Source: Planctomycetota bacterium
GTDB taxonomy: Bacteria > Planctomycetota > Planctomycetia > Pirellulales > PLA5
Length of the DNA stretch: 50,650 nt
Direction: 5' to 3'
Assembly: GCA_029259895.1 (NCBI GenBank)
Contig: JAJDEG010000089.1
Span: forward strand, 1-50,650
Part shown: positions 1 through 7,527 of the stretch, piece by piece
How the letters are laid out: each line of letters starts with the position of its first letter
How positions within the stretch are numbered: the first letter of the stretch is position 1
Position numbers and translations under genes: made by a program
Notes under the pieces: generated by a model
Told to the model about the DNA's origin: nothing
The model's database searches: none
What the model saw: the letters and a program-made list of their open reading frames with translations, nothing else

Positions 1-264
1 CTGATCCACATACTGCCGAGCCGCCGCCGACAAACTCTCAATATACTGCCGCTGCCCCTCCGCAAACAAAGTATCAAAGGCCAAAGAACTCTTCCCCGAC
101 CCGCTCACCCCAGTAACAACAACCAACTTCCCCCGCGGCACGGCAACATCCACGTTACGCAAGTTATGCACCCGCGCCCCACGCACAACGATCGCATCGT
201 CAACGGTAAACCCCCGTAGGTCAGGCACCCCCGTGCCTGACGATTCTTCGAGCAACGAATCCAT
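1..264 (-). CDS. uvrA: UvrA excinuclease ATPase subunit, N-terminal 88 residues (runs off the window)
   Basis: This is the first 88 codons of UvrA, the damage-recognition ATPase of nucleotide excision repair; the rest lies before position 1. After a short non-conserved leader come the UvrA opening ([20 protein letters not shown]) and the first Walker A motif, [20 protein letters not shown], followed by [17 protein letters not shown]. The ATG at 262-264 is the first one in frame after the upstream stop at 355-357, so the start is reasonably sure, although the ~20-residue leader before the conserved part is a little long. Planctomycetes often carry more than one UvrA and this could be either copy. 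Confidence 0.93.
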   Translation of the reverse strand, partial: MDSLLEESSGTGVPDLRGFTVDDAIVVRGARVHNLRNVDVAVPRGKLVVVTGVSGSGKSSLAFDTLFAEGQRQYIESLSAAARQYVDQ

Positions 265-354
265 GAAGGGATCTTCCAGCAAGGGACTCGGCTTTCCGCA
301 GAAGGCGCGGATCGCGCCTAACGACCCGCTCGCGCGATTTACGACGCCAAATGA

Positions 355-858
355 CTAATCGACATCCGGTCCGCGAACCATCCGTAATTGGCACAAGACC
401 TCAGCCATCGCGGAAACCAGCGACGCGACGGTCACGATCCAAGCCACTGTAAACCAAGGCGTGTAATTCCACACTGGCCCTTCCGGCAGATCGCTCTCCT
501 CAATGCGCATCGTTTGAAAAGCAAGAGACGCGACCGCGAACGCCGTAAGCAGAACCAGCCCTCCTTCGCGCCAGCCCTGGGTGAAGGCGAAGAACCCGAC
601 CAGCGCGGCGGCAACCAAAGAAAGGCCATAAACGATCATCCACGTTTGCGCCTTGCTCGAGTCGGGATCGCTCGTCTCGGCATGCCTGGCGCGTTCCGAC
701 GGCCCAGGCGTGTACGTCATGCTTCCGCGCGCCATCTGAAATCCGGACTGCGAAAGCAAGCTGCCATCGTTGCACCTAATCTCAATCCACGGCAAGCAAA
801 AGCAAAGTATTGCCAAGGATGTTAGCGACGGCGTTATTCGTAGTCGACCCATGTTCAA
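355..858 (-). CDS. Small four-helix membrane protein of unknown function
   Basis: The product has 167 residues with four likely membrane segments at about 11-27, 73-92, 99-115 and 133-155. A hydrophilic loop after helix 1 carries a motif of the form LPWIEIRCN...LLSQSGFQ, a pattern seen in small integral membrane proteins of unknown function in many bacteria. No catalytic or binding residue can be named. A second ATG two codons in (852) is an equally good start. The gene stands alone between uvrA and the toxin-antitoxin pair. The reverse-strand reading frame of 145 residues over the same bases is a GC-driven shadow. Confidence 0.6.
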   Translation of the reverse strand: MNMGRLRITPSLTSLAILCFCLPWIEIRCNDGSLLSQSGFQMARGSMTYTPGPSERARHAETSDPDSSKAQTWMIVYGLSLVAAALVGFFAFTQGWREGGLVLLTAFAVASLAFQTMRIEESDLPEGPVWNYTPWFTVAWIVTVASLVSAMAEVLCQLRMVRGPDVD

Positions 859-931
859 TGACTATATTATTATGGCGGCGGGGAGGGACCGTCGACGACA
901 TCGCCGTTAGGCACCGGAACCATTTTCGTCT

Positions 932-957
932 TGTGCCACTGGCTGTGCCAGTGCGGA
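932..957. repeat. 26-bp palindromic repeat, copy 1
   Basis: The core CACTGGC-tgt-GCCAGTG (937-953) is a perfect inverted repeat with a 3-nt loop, and the whole 26 bp recurs exactly at 1833-1858. It lies in the gap 859-1159, where nothing else is recognisable. A 92-codon open frame there (870-1148, minus strand) has no family resemblance and appears to be open only because of base composition. The repeat looks like a REP-type element. Confidence 0.7.
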
Positions 958-1159
958 GCAGGGACCACCTCGCTACCCACGATCGACCGCTCGACCTTGG
1001 CGACGACGAAGCCCCATCGCAAGTCATGAAGAAACCGAGAGGACGGCGGCGGTTTCACTCGCTCAGCCAGTGTCGCTGCAGGGGCGACGTCGCCAAGCAC
1101 GCATATCCTCCACCGCTCACCGCCAACGCCGTAGCACGCTGTCGCCACACTCGACCGCG

Positions 1160-1465
1160 CTATTCGCCGTCTCCGAAGGTATCGCCATCCAGTAGCCGCG
1201 CCGCATGGTAAACCGAAAGCACCGCGACGCGCGTTTCCGCCACGCGATAGATTATCCGGTAATTCCCGCGAATCAACTCGCGAACGTCGTCGCGAGCCAG
1301 TTCAGGCACGACCGCCCCAAGTATCGGTCGCTGCCGCAAGACGTCTGCCGCTTCAATAAGGCGCAAGACGTAAGCATTTGCCCTCCGCGGCGCGTCGCGG
1401 GCGATGAAGTCGCGAATCGCCCGCAAATCGTGCAACGCCTGCGATGTCCAAACGACGTGGTGCAT
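1160..1465 (-). CDS. RelE/ParE-superfamily toxin
   Basis: This 101-residue protein has the features of the RelE/ParE fold. It opens with HHVVWTSQALHDLRAIRDFIA (a beta strand, then a helix with an ARDAPRRANAYV second helix), has the IL...VPELARDDVRELIRGNYRIIYRV core typical of ParE-like toxins, and ends in VAVLSVYHAARLL. The conserved R-ELI-GNYRIIYR region supports a type II toxin. Family members either cleave ribosome-bound mRNA (RelE) or poison gyrase (ParE); the sequence alone does not decide, though the RELIRGNYRIIY pattern is nearer to ParE. It follows the antitoxin gene by six bases, so both are made from one message. Confidence 0.85.
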   Translation of the reverse strand: MHHVVWTSQALHDLRAIRDFIARDAPRRANAYVLRLIEAADVLRQRPILGAVVPELARDDVRELIRGNYRIIYRVAETRVAVLSVYHAARLLDGDTFGDGE

Positions 1466-1471
1466 CGCCCA

Positions 1472-1663
1472 TTAAGCCTCGCGGACGTCGACGACATCGC
1501 GAAACTCGCGCACGACATCCTCGTGATCGATGACATCCCCCGCCGCCGCCTGCCGCAGGCCTTCCTCGATCTTCCGTAGGACGTACAGCCGCTCGATGAC
1601 TTCGTCGATGCTCACGTCGTCAGGCAGAGATTGGAGCGTTTGGAGAACCAATTCTTTCGTCAT
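1472..1663 (-). CDS. Antitoxin partner of the RelE/ParE-type toxin
   Basis: This is a 63-residue acidic protein starting MTKELVLQTLQSLPDDVSID and continuing EVIERLYVLRKIEEGLRQAA. The pattern matches small antitoxins (addiction module component type) that pair with RelE/ParE toxins. The N-terminal half predicts a helical dimerisation/DNA-binding part and the C-terminal half, with many acidic residues, would wrap the toxin. Two tandem ATG codons (1664-1666 and 1661-1663) compete as start. An upstream in-frame ATG at 1732 would add 23 basic, alanine-rich residues unlike the family and is not preferred. It lies directly before the toxin, the usual order. Confidence 0.8.
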   Translation of the reverse strand: MTKELVLQTLQSLPDDVSIDEVIERLYVLRKIEEGLRQAAAGDVIDHEDVVREFRDVVDVREA

Positions 1664-1832
1664 CATGGCCGCAGCCGCTCGTGCTGGAGTTCTGGCATGC
1701 CGCGAATCGCCTCGCGTTTCTTCCTTCGCCACCTACGAACGATTATACGCCCGACGTCGTCGTTTCGCCAATCGCGTCGTCGTCTCCACGGCAAGGCACG
1801 GGCGAATGCCCTCTTTCGCTCCGTTACCGTCG

Positions 1833-1858
1833 TGTGCCACTGGCTGTGCCAGTGCGGA
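1833..1858. repeat. 26-bp palindromic repeat, copy 2
   Basis: This is an exact match to 932-957, in the same orientation, with the CACTGGC-tgt-GCCAGTG stem at 1838-1854. It sits upstream of the antitoxin, in the gap 1667-1983 that has no other recognisable content; the minus-strand frame at 1663-1878 merely translates the repeat. Together the two copies bracket the toxin-antitoxin module. Confidence 0.7.
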
Positions 1859-1983
1859 ACGGGGAACTCATTCTCCATTCTCGTTCAACTCGCGACCGAT
1901 TTCACCGTCGCGCGAATACACTCCTTGCGGCGGCCCCGCGAACTCGGCAGCGTGAATCTGGCAAAAGCCGTTACTCCGGACGA

Positions 1984-3486
1984 TCACCCAAGCAATTCAC
2001 CCCGCACGTTCCCCGTCCCCGTAAGCGGCATCGGCCTTCCTGCCGCGTCGGGCACCGTCGAGTGCGGATCGATCCCCAGCAGATGCAGCGACGTTGCGAG
2101 AATGTCCTTCGGCGAGATCGGCGCGTCGATCACGTCGCCGCCGATCTTGTCCGTCTGCCCGACGAGGTTGCCGCGGCCCATTCCACCGCCGGCGTACACC
2201 TGGCTATACGCTCGCGACCAATGATCCCGTCCGCCGCCTTTCGCGTTCTTGTCGATTTTCGGCGTGCGGCCGTGTTCGCTTATCACGAGCACGAGAGTTT
2301 CATCCAGCATCCCGCGCCGCTCTAAGTCGAGAATCAGCGTGCTAAACGTCTGGTCGAACACCGGCAGCAAGAAATCCTTTAGCCGGGGAAAGTGGTTGTG
2401 GTGCGTGTCCCACGATCCGGCGTTCAGCCCATAGGCGTCCCAAATCACCGTCACGAATTTCGCACCGGCCTCGACCAACCGCCGCGCCGCCAGACACGAC
2501 TGACCGAACAACGTCATGCCGTAGTCCTCGCGCATCGTCGTCGGTTCCTTGGCAAAGTCGAGCGCTTCGTGCATCTTGCCCGAAGTCAGCAGCGAGTGCG
2601 CCATCCGCTGCTGCTCGTTGAACGTGTCGACGCGCGGATCGGAGTCCAGCCGTCGCCGCGCCGCGTTGAGCTGATCGAGCAGCGAGCGCCGCAGCCGCAA
2701 ACGATCGCCCAAATTGTCCCGCTCGCCGCGTCCGGCCAGTTCCAGCTTGTCCGTCGGCTCGATACCAAAATACGGATCGTCGAACGCCTTGCCCGGCCGA
2801 ACTTCCGGCGCTTTGGCCGTGCCCGCGGCGTTGAAGCTCGTGTACACCGGATCGTACCGCGGTCCGAGCATCCCGCCGTACGGCCCAGCCAGCGGCGGAA
2901 TCTCGTTCTTCGATCCCATCACAAACGGCATGGCGATGTTCCGCGGCACCGCCGGCGACTCCGCGCCCGTCCGTCGCTCTTCCAGATAGTCGACCATCGA
3001 CCCGATAAACGGCCATTGCCGCTTGTGCCGCGGCAGCGATTCGATCGTCGTGTCGACGTTGGGTATTCCGCTCAGCGCATACACGGTGCCGTGCAGAGGA
3101 TACGGATGCGTCAACGAGCGGACCACCGTCAAGCGATCCATGATCCGCGCTACCTTCGGCAGATGCTCGCAAATCTCAATGCCCGGCACGCTGGTAGAGG
3201 TCGCGCCCATCTCGCCTTGAATCTCGGCCGGCGCGGACGGCTTCGGGTCGAACGTCTCGTGCTGCGGCGGCGAGCCGTACTTGTAGATTAAGATGCAAGA
3301 CTTCGCCCGGCCGAACGTCGCGGCCTGCGAATTAACCGTCTGCGAATCAACCGCCGCGTCCGCCCGCCGCCATCCCAACACATCGTGCAGGGCGACCCCA
3401 AACGCGCCGAGGCCGCCGATGTGCAGCAAGTCGCGCCGCGTCATCCCATCGCACAACACCTTGCGATTTCCCAACAGACGAAGCAT
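1984..3486 (-). CDS. DUF1501 domain secreted protein
   Basis: The 500 residues cover a full DUF1501 protein, a planctomycete-rich branch of the alkaline phosphatase/sulfatase superfamily. The N terminus has a twin-arginine-like leader (MTRRDLLHIGGLGAFGVALH, residues 15-34) that points to export. The C-terminal part carries the family marks ISEHGRTPKI and GGRDHW followed by SQVYAGGGMGRGNLVGQTD. The start has a good ribosome site (GAGAGGCAGCC-ATG). Members are usually encoded directly after a DUF1549/DUF1553 (PSD1) cytochrome-like partner and are thought to act in degradation of complex substrates. No such partner is present here, so this copy is an orphan. The substrate is unknown. Confidence 0.9.
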   Translation of the reverse strand: MLRLLGNRKVLCDGMTRRDLLHIGGLGAFGVALHDVLGWRRADAAVDSQTVNSQAATFGRAKSCILIYKYGSPPQHETFDPKPSAPAEIQGEMGATSTSVPGIEICEHLPKVARIMDRLTVVRSLTHPYPLHGTVYALSGIPNVDTTIESLPRHKRQWPFIGSMVDYLEERRTGAESPAVPRNIAMPFVMGSKNEIPPLAGPYGGMLGPRYDPVYTSFNAAGTAKAPEVRPGKAFDDPYFGIEPTDKLELAGRGERDNLGDRLRLRRSLLDQLNAARRRLDSDPRVDTFNEQQRMAHSLLTSGKMHEALDFAKEPTTMREDYGMTLFGQSCLAARRLVEAGAKFVTVIWDAYGLNAGSWDTHHNHFPRLKDFLLPVFDQTFSTLILDLERRGMLDETLVLVISEHGRTPKIDKNAKGGGRDHWSRAYSQVYAGGGMGRGNLVGQTDKIGGDVIDAPISPKDILATSLHLLGIDPHSTVPDAAGRPMPLTGTGNVRGELLG

Positions 3487-3665
3487 GGCTGCCTCTCATC
3501 GCATGGAAAGATGCAATCCGCCAGCGCCGATACGACTTGGCATCGGTCGCCAGCGCATTCTCGCATAGCACGGCGTCGCAGCAAATCCCACGACGGGTCA
3601 TCGACCGCCGTCAGGTGACACCGGTGACTGGCCGATTCGCACCAAAAATACCAACCGCCACCGCC

Positions 3666-4814
3666 TCAAACATCCAAATCAACGAATACCGCCGCATGGT
3701 CCGACGCCTGCTGCGTCGAATCTTCCATCTCGTCGAACGTCTCCCAATTCGTTGGCCGCGTCTTTCGGCTCCCCCACAGACCCTTTCGATTCACGCCGCC
3801 CGCGCCGAAACTCGCCACAAGGCTATTCGAGATAAACAGATAGTCCAGCCGATTACGAATGCCGCAGCTATCGAATGTGCCCGGCCGGTCTCCGACGTCG
3901 AAACCCGGCAGCGCGTAACACTCCACCAACGGACTCGCGCCGTCGTACAAGTCGCCAAGATTCTCGGCATGTTCGCCGACCGCCGCAGGCCCTTCGTTCA
4001 AATCGCCCAACACAACAACGTGCTTGCCGTCCGCCACCAGATCGTCGACGATCGCGCGCACTCTTACGGCCTGCCGCCGCCGTTTCTCTCCGCCGCCTCC
4101 CGACTGAGACTTGAAATGATTCACCAGCACGTGGAGCGACGCGCCGCTGGGCGTTCGCACTTCGTACTGCGGGCAATCGCGGCTGAAAATCTCCCCGACG
4201 TCGTCCTCGGCGTCGACGTTCGAGCGAATCGATTCGATTGTGAAACCCGTCCGCGTCATGATCCCCACGTCGATGCCCCGTTCGTCGTTCCCATCGACCA
4301 GCATCACATGTCGGTAGAAACCGCCGAGCAAGTCTTCGTTGAACCGCACCAGCGACGGCCGATCTTCCGCTTCAATCACGCAGATCACGTCGGCCGCCGA
4401 ATCCTGAATCACGCGGGCAGTCATTCGCGTGCCAACTTCGTCCGTCGTCTCTTTCGCCAGTTCGACCCAACCGATCCAATCGCCGCGGCCGTCGGCCGTA
4501 ATCTCGACGTTCTGCGTCGCGTCGTTAGGTTGCCGATCGAACGATCCGCGGTTCTTCCGCAGCCAAGCCCAACGCGGCGACTGCGTCTGCTTGCGTCGTA
4601 CCGCGCCGTGACCGTTGATGCTGTAGATATCGAGCGCGACGAGCAACTCGCGGATGCGATTCTTGTCGGCATCGGAATAAATGGCGTTCGCGAATAGCTC
4701 GTTGACCTCGCGATACGCCTCCAAAACCGGCTGGGCGGCGACCCAGCCTTCGAGATTGAATACCTTGGGCCGCGCGAAAAGATTCTCCACGTTGAACGAA
4801 GCGATGCGAATCAT
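3666..4814 (-). CDS. Endonuclease/exonuclease/phosphatase (EEP) family hydrolase
   Basis: The product has 382 residues and opens with IRIASFNVENLF, the first EEP motif with the metal-binding Asn and Glu. Later motifs are NHFKSQSGG (about residue 240), VVVLGDLNEGP (metal-binding D and N), LDYLFIS and the C-terminal SDHAAVFVDL. All elements of a magnesium-dependent phosphodiesterase are present. The start at 4812-4814 is preceded by GGGAGGTTGCC, a strong ribosome site; an ATG 12 codons upstream is less likely. No export signal is visible, so it is probably cytoplasmic and acts on nucleic acid or a phosphate ester. The neighbours do not reveal a substrate. Confidence 0.88.
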   Translation of the reverse strand: MIRIASFNVENLFARPKVFNLEGWVAAQPVLEAYREVNELFANAIYSDADKNRIRELLVALDIYSINGHGAVRRKQTQSPRWAWLRKNRGSFDRQPNDATQNVEITADGRGDWIGWVELAKETTDEVGTRMTARVIQDSAADVICVIEAEDRPSLVRFNEDLLGGFYRHVMLVDGNDERGIDVGIMTRTGFTIESIRSNVDAEDDVGEIFSRDCPQYEVRTPSGASLHVLVNHFKSQSGGGGEKRRRQAVRVRAIVDDLVADGKHVVVLGDLNEGPAAVGEHAENLGDLYDGASPLVECYALPGFDVGDRPGTFDSCGIRNRLDYLFISNSLVASFGAGGVNRKGLWGSRKTRPTNWETFDEMEDSTQQASDHAAVFVDLDV

Positions 4815-5014
4815 GGCAACCTCCCGTATTGAGTGGACGACATGCCCCAAGACCTATTACACCGCCTCGTGATACTTCATGAAAGCATTCGGCCGAATCC
4901 CCTAGCCACCGGCATGCGGAAACCGCCAACGGCTCGTGATACAATGCAGGATCGCACTTCGATTCCCCTCCACGATTCGCCGTTCTTCCGCTCGCCTCAG
5001 GGTCAATACGCACG

Positions 5015-6046
5015 ATGTCGAAGAATCTAAATCGCCACTACATGTCCGGCCCAAGCGCCCTGTTGTCGATGCCGATCGACGTGAACGATAACCCGGCGTC
5101 GATCAAGTTTCGCAATCTGGCGTTCAAGAAAATCAAGCTCGACGGAAACACGGAAGAGGGCGACCTCGCCGATCATAACGCGATGTTCGGCACGCCCAAC
5201 GATCCGCGAACGAACGTGCAGGTCATGTACGGAATCAAAGAGCATCGCAAATTCCACGACGGCGAAATCGGCACGCGCACCGCCACGCTGCCGCCGAACG
5301 TCGTCCTCGCCGACATCAACCCGCTCGGATCGGGTGGCTATGATGTCCGCGGATTCAACGGCGCCGGCGCGCGGGCCGGTGGCCATGCCGTCGGCGACGT
5401 GGCCACTGTGTCGTTCGAGGCATACATGGGCGCGGCCGATAGCTGGAACCGTCTCGGCACAGGCACCGCGTTCCACGCGTATTATCTGCCTTGGAAGAAG
5501 AACCACTCCCGCGTGCTCACGCTCGGCAGCGACGCCGATTTCTTCTTCACTTCGTCGCTCACCGGCTGCACCGTTCAGGTTTTCGGCTCGCACCTCTCCC
5601 CCACCGTCACGCACACGAACGCCGGCGGAATCGCCGCCGAGAAAGAATCGCAAGCCTACATGACGGAGCTACTGACGCTCTATCAAAAGGTCGGCGCCGC
5701 GTGGACGCCCCACCAGGACAACGCCGCCGAAGTCACGCGCAAAGAATACAAAACCATCGCCGAAAAGAACATCGACCGCAAACTAGCACGCCAGAAGGAT
5801 GTCGGCGACGTCGAGATCGTCGGCGCGCCGTCGACCAAGACAGTCGTCGTCGGCTTTCGCGACGCCACGAGCGGTTGGAGCTTCTACTATCAGTCCTGGG
5901 TCAAGATCAAATACCGCAAAGCGAAGGCCGTCGCCCGCGGATTCTCGATGGAGGAGAAGAAGGTGATTCGCATCAAGAAGGTCGCACAATTCTGGCCGGC
6001 GCAACAAGTGATGGGCAACGCTTGGAAGCAAGTTGATCTCATATGA
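5015..6046 (+). CDS. Protein with a possible CNF1/BLF1-type glutamine deamidase centre
   Basis: I do not recognise this 343-residue protein as a whole. It is soluble, with no signal or membrane segment. The central part FFFTSSLTGCTVQVFGSHLS followed by PTVTHTN contains L-T-G-C (Cys185) with His at +8 (193) and +15 (200). The LSGC-type motif with a His 12-17 residues later is the catalytic signature of the toxin deamidases CNF1 (Cys866/His881, also +15) and BLF1 (Cys94/His106) and of CheD. That link is an inference from the motif and spacing only. The C-terminal third (KIKYRKAKAVARG...KKVIRIKKVAQFWPAQQVMG) is basic. A second ATG at 5042 is possible. It is transcribed away from the EEP gene. 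Confidence 0.75.
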   Translation: MSKNLNRHYMSGPSALLSMPIDVNDNPASIKFRNLAFKKIKLDGNTEEGDLADHNAMFGTPNDPRTNVQVMYGIKEHRKFHDGEIGTRTATLPPNVVLADINPLGSGGYDVRGFNGAGARAGGHAVGDVATVSFEAYMGAADSWNRLGTGTAFHAYYLPWKKNHSRVLTLGSDADFFFTSSLTGCTVQVFGSHLSPTVTHTNAGGIAAEKESQAYMTELLTLYQKVGAAWTPHQDNAAEVTRKEYKTIAEKNIDRKLARQKDVGDVEIVGAPSTKTVVVGFRDATSGWSFYYQSWVKIKYRKAKAVARGFSMEEKKVIRIKKVAQFWPAQQVMGNAWKQVDLI

Positions 6047-6091
6047 GCGCGTCGAGCGTTGCTCTAGCGACCCGCGGAAATCGACGGGAAT

Positions 6092-6316
6092 ATGACAATG
6101 AACGAACGCCAAGCGATCCTCTACCTTCACGTCGCCGCCGGATTCGCGACGCTCGCGCTCGGTCCCGTCGCCATGGTCGTCGCCTGGGCGCTGCCGTCCG
6201 CGCTCGGAACGCCAATCATCACGTGGGTGAATTGGCGAACGAATCCGCCTCCAAGCGCCGCGCGCCAAAGGATAGGCACTAGCTGCAACTCGCTGGCCGC
6301 AACGCGATTCCGTTAA
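6092..6316 (+). pseudogene. Deletion remnant of a DUF2306-like membrane protein
   Basis: The frame encodes MNERQAILYLHVAAGFATLA and then LGPVAMVVAWALPSALGTPI. The first part resembles the N-terminal helix of DUF2306-type proteins (LHIAAGF-ALA-GPVAM), while AWALPSALGTPIITWVNWR resembles their C-terminal end (W-LP-LIGTPLI-W). The middle helices, normally more than 100 residues, are missing, which suggests an internal deletion. The tail then runs into the convergent metalloprotease gene without a natural end. The identification is from memory of the family pattern, so it is tentative; a short intact membrane protein is the alternative. Confidence 0.4.
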
Positions 6317-6983
6317 AGTCGACGTTCACTGGCTTGTGCTTGTAGAGCTTCGTCACGGGCACCAGTCCGACCATCTTAGCCTCGTCCGCCGCATCGACGC
6401 GTTTCGTGCCGCCGAGGATCTTCGCCGAAATCTCCCAGGCTTTGTCGAACACTTGCTGCAGGTTCGGGTCTTTCTTCACCTCGAATGGGCAGGCCTTGTC
6501 CATGAAGCCCAGCTCCTCGTAGCACGCTCTGGCATAAACGCATTGCGCGATATACGCCATCGATTCGGAGCTAGCCGTCGTAACGGTCAGCGGCTTACCC
6601 TTGGCGCCGAACATGTCGAGCATCGCGTGAACGCATTCGTGAACGATGATTGCCTGGTGATAGATGTCGTTGCCCTTCGCCCGAATCACCATGATGTCCT
6701 TGTCGCGGTAGTACGCGGCGTCGGACGGTAGATCGATTGTCCCAAACAAGTTCATCCACCACGCCGCGACTCCCTCGCGCTCGTAAACGCGTATGTCATC
6801 GAACTGAATACGCAGTTTGACTTGCTTGAGCGAGTCCGGCGTGCAGCCGAACTTCACCCCAGACATATAGAACTCAACTCGGTTCATGACGCCCTTATTC
6901 AGCACGTCCATGACGAGCTTCTTCGCTTTCGCGTCGGCGACCTTCGGCTCGGGAAGCGTATCGCAAACCATCGCAAAACTCAT
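6279..6983 (-). CDS. Putative gluzincin-type zinc metalloprotease (HECVH)
   Basis: The 234-residue protein has a zinc-protease core: VHECVHAMLD gives HExxH (His115, Glu116, His119), and ASSESMAY 21-25 residues later supplies a likely third ligand, Glu140, as in gluzincins. The preceding helix-rich stretch (YRDKDIMVIRAKGNDIYHQA) fits the strand before the active-site helix. No signal peptide or membrane segment is seen, so it may act inside the cell, or be released by another route. No closer family is recognised. The gene converges on the deamidase-like gene with only a remnant between them, which may or may not mean a functional link. Confidence 0.65.
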   Translation of the reverse strand: MSFAMVCDTLPEPKVADAKAKKLVMDVLNKGVMNRVEFYMSGVKFGCTPDSLKQVKLRIQFDDIRVYEREGVAAWWMNLFGTIDLPSDAAYYRDKDIMVIRAKGNDIYHQAIIVHECVHAMLDMFGAKGKPLTVTTASSESMAYIAQCVYARACYEELGFMDKACPFEVKKDPNLQQVFDKAWEISAKILGGTKRVDAADEAKMVGLVPVTKLYKHKPVNVDFNGIALRPASCS

Positions 6984-7181
6984 TATTCCAATTTTGAGGA
7001 ACCCGAAATGTCGAATCGAAGACGATCTTCGCGATCGATCCGACGCCGCGCCAACACAAGTGCATCGCCGCTAAGGAACTAATCGCCGCCGCCCCGCTCA
7101 TTGAGCGCGCAAATTCTTCAACGCGGAAGAAGTTGTTTGCCGAAGTCCGACACTCTCGATCGTCGAAGAGCTCGCGGCGCG

Positions 7182-7220
7182 AAAAAAAAAATCAACCGCC
7201 ATTTGCCGACGGCGGTTGAT
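7182..7220 (-). terminator. Rho-independent terminator reading leftward
   Basis: ATCAACCGCC (7191-7200) and GGCGGTTGAT (7211-7220) form a perfect 10-bp stem with a 10-nt loop. Read on the minus strand the stem is followed by a run of ten T (7182-7191). It would end a leftward transcript, about 300 bases beyond the end of the heptosyltransferase gene, and leaves room for a separate RNA between them. Confidence 0.8.
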
Positions 7221-7339
7221 AAAGAGATTATCCCGTCGCGCTAGAAATCGTTGCGTGAATTCTCCGCAACGGCATGATGCTGGCCGTTTAACCGCTCCAG
7301 CTCGCCAGCCGACGGCGACCAAAAGAAACACCCCGGCGC

Positions 7340-7501
7340 GCGACAAAGGGGCAGTTTCGTCGCAGCGGCCGGGGCGACCCCGAAGGGCGTGCGTCAGCAT
7401 AACCGTTGTGGTGATCGTGTGACAAGCACACTGACAGAGGGGTGCCCATTCGGAGGTACGCGATACGAGCCCCGGCAGACAACCGAAAAAAGCTTTTTCG
7501 G
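7340..7501. ncRNA. Candidate structured RNA with nested stems
   Basis: This lies in the gap 6984-7527, which has no convincing gene. Complementary segments nest in order: GCCGGGGC (7368-7375) with GCCCCGGC (7469-7476); CCGAAGGGC (7380-7388) with GCCCATTCGG (7444-7453, one bulge); GTCA (7393-7396) with TGAC (7432-7435); and an apical hairpin GTGTG/CACAC (7417-7431). Side hairpins lie at 7340-7363 (GCGAC...GTCGC) and 7483-7501 (CCGAAAAA/TTTTTCGG). The strand is undecided: leftward, it would end at the terminator at 7182-7220; rightward, the hairpin at 7483-7501 would close it. It does not carry signatures of RNase P, SRP RNA or tmRNA that I can see. Confidence 0.35.
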
Positions 7502-7527
7502 CGACGAGATTTGACAAACGCGACTAT

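Noticed and set aside
870-1148. 92-codon minus-strand open frame
   Set aside because: It has no family pattern and translates the palindromic repeat (HWHSQWH); the similar frame at 1663-1878 does the same with copy 2.
4940-4945. TACAAT as -10 box for the deamidase-like gene
   Set aside because: No -35 box at a fitting distance; left out of the feature list.
7098-7517. 139-codon minus-strand open frame below the heptosyltransferase gene
   Set aside because: It runs through the terminator and through the nested RNA stems, with no recognisable protein pattern; a structured RNA explains the sequence better.
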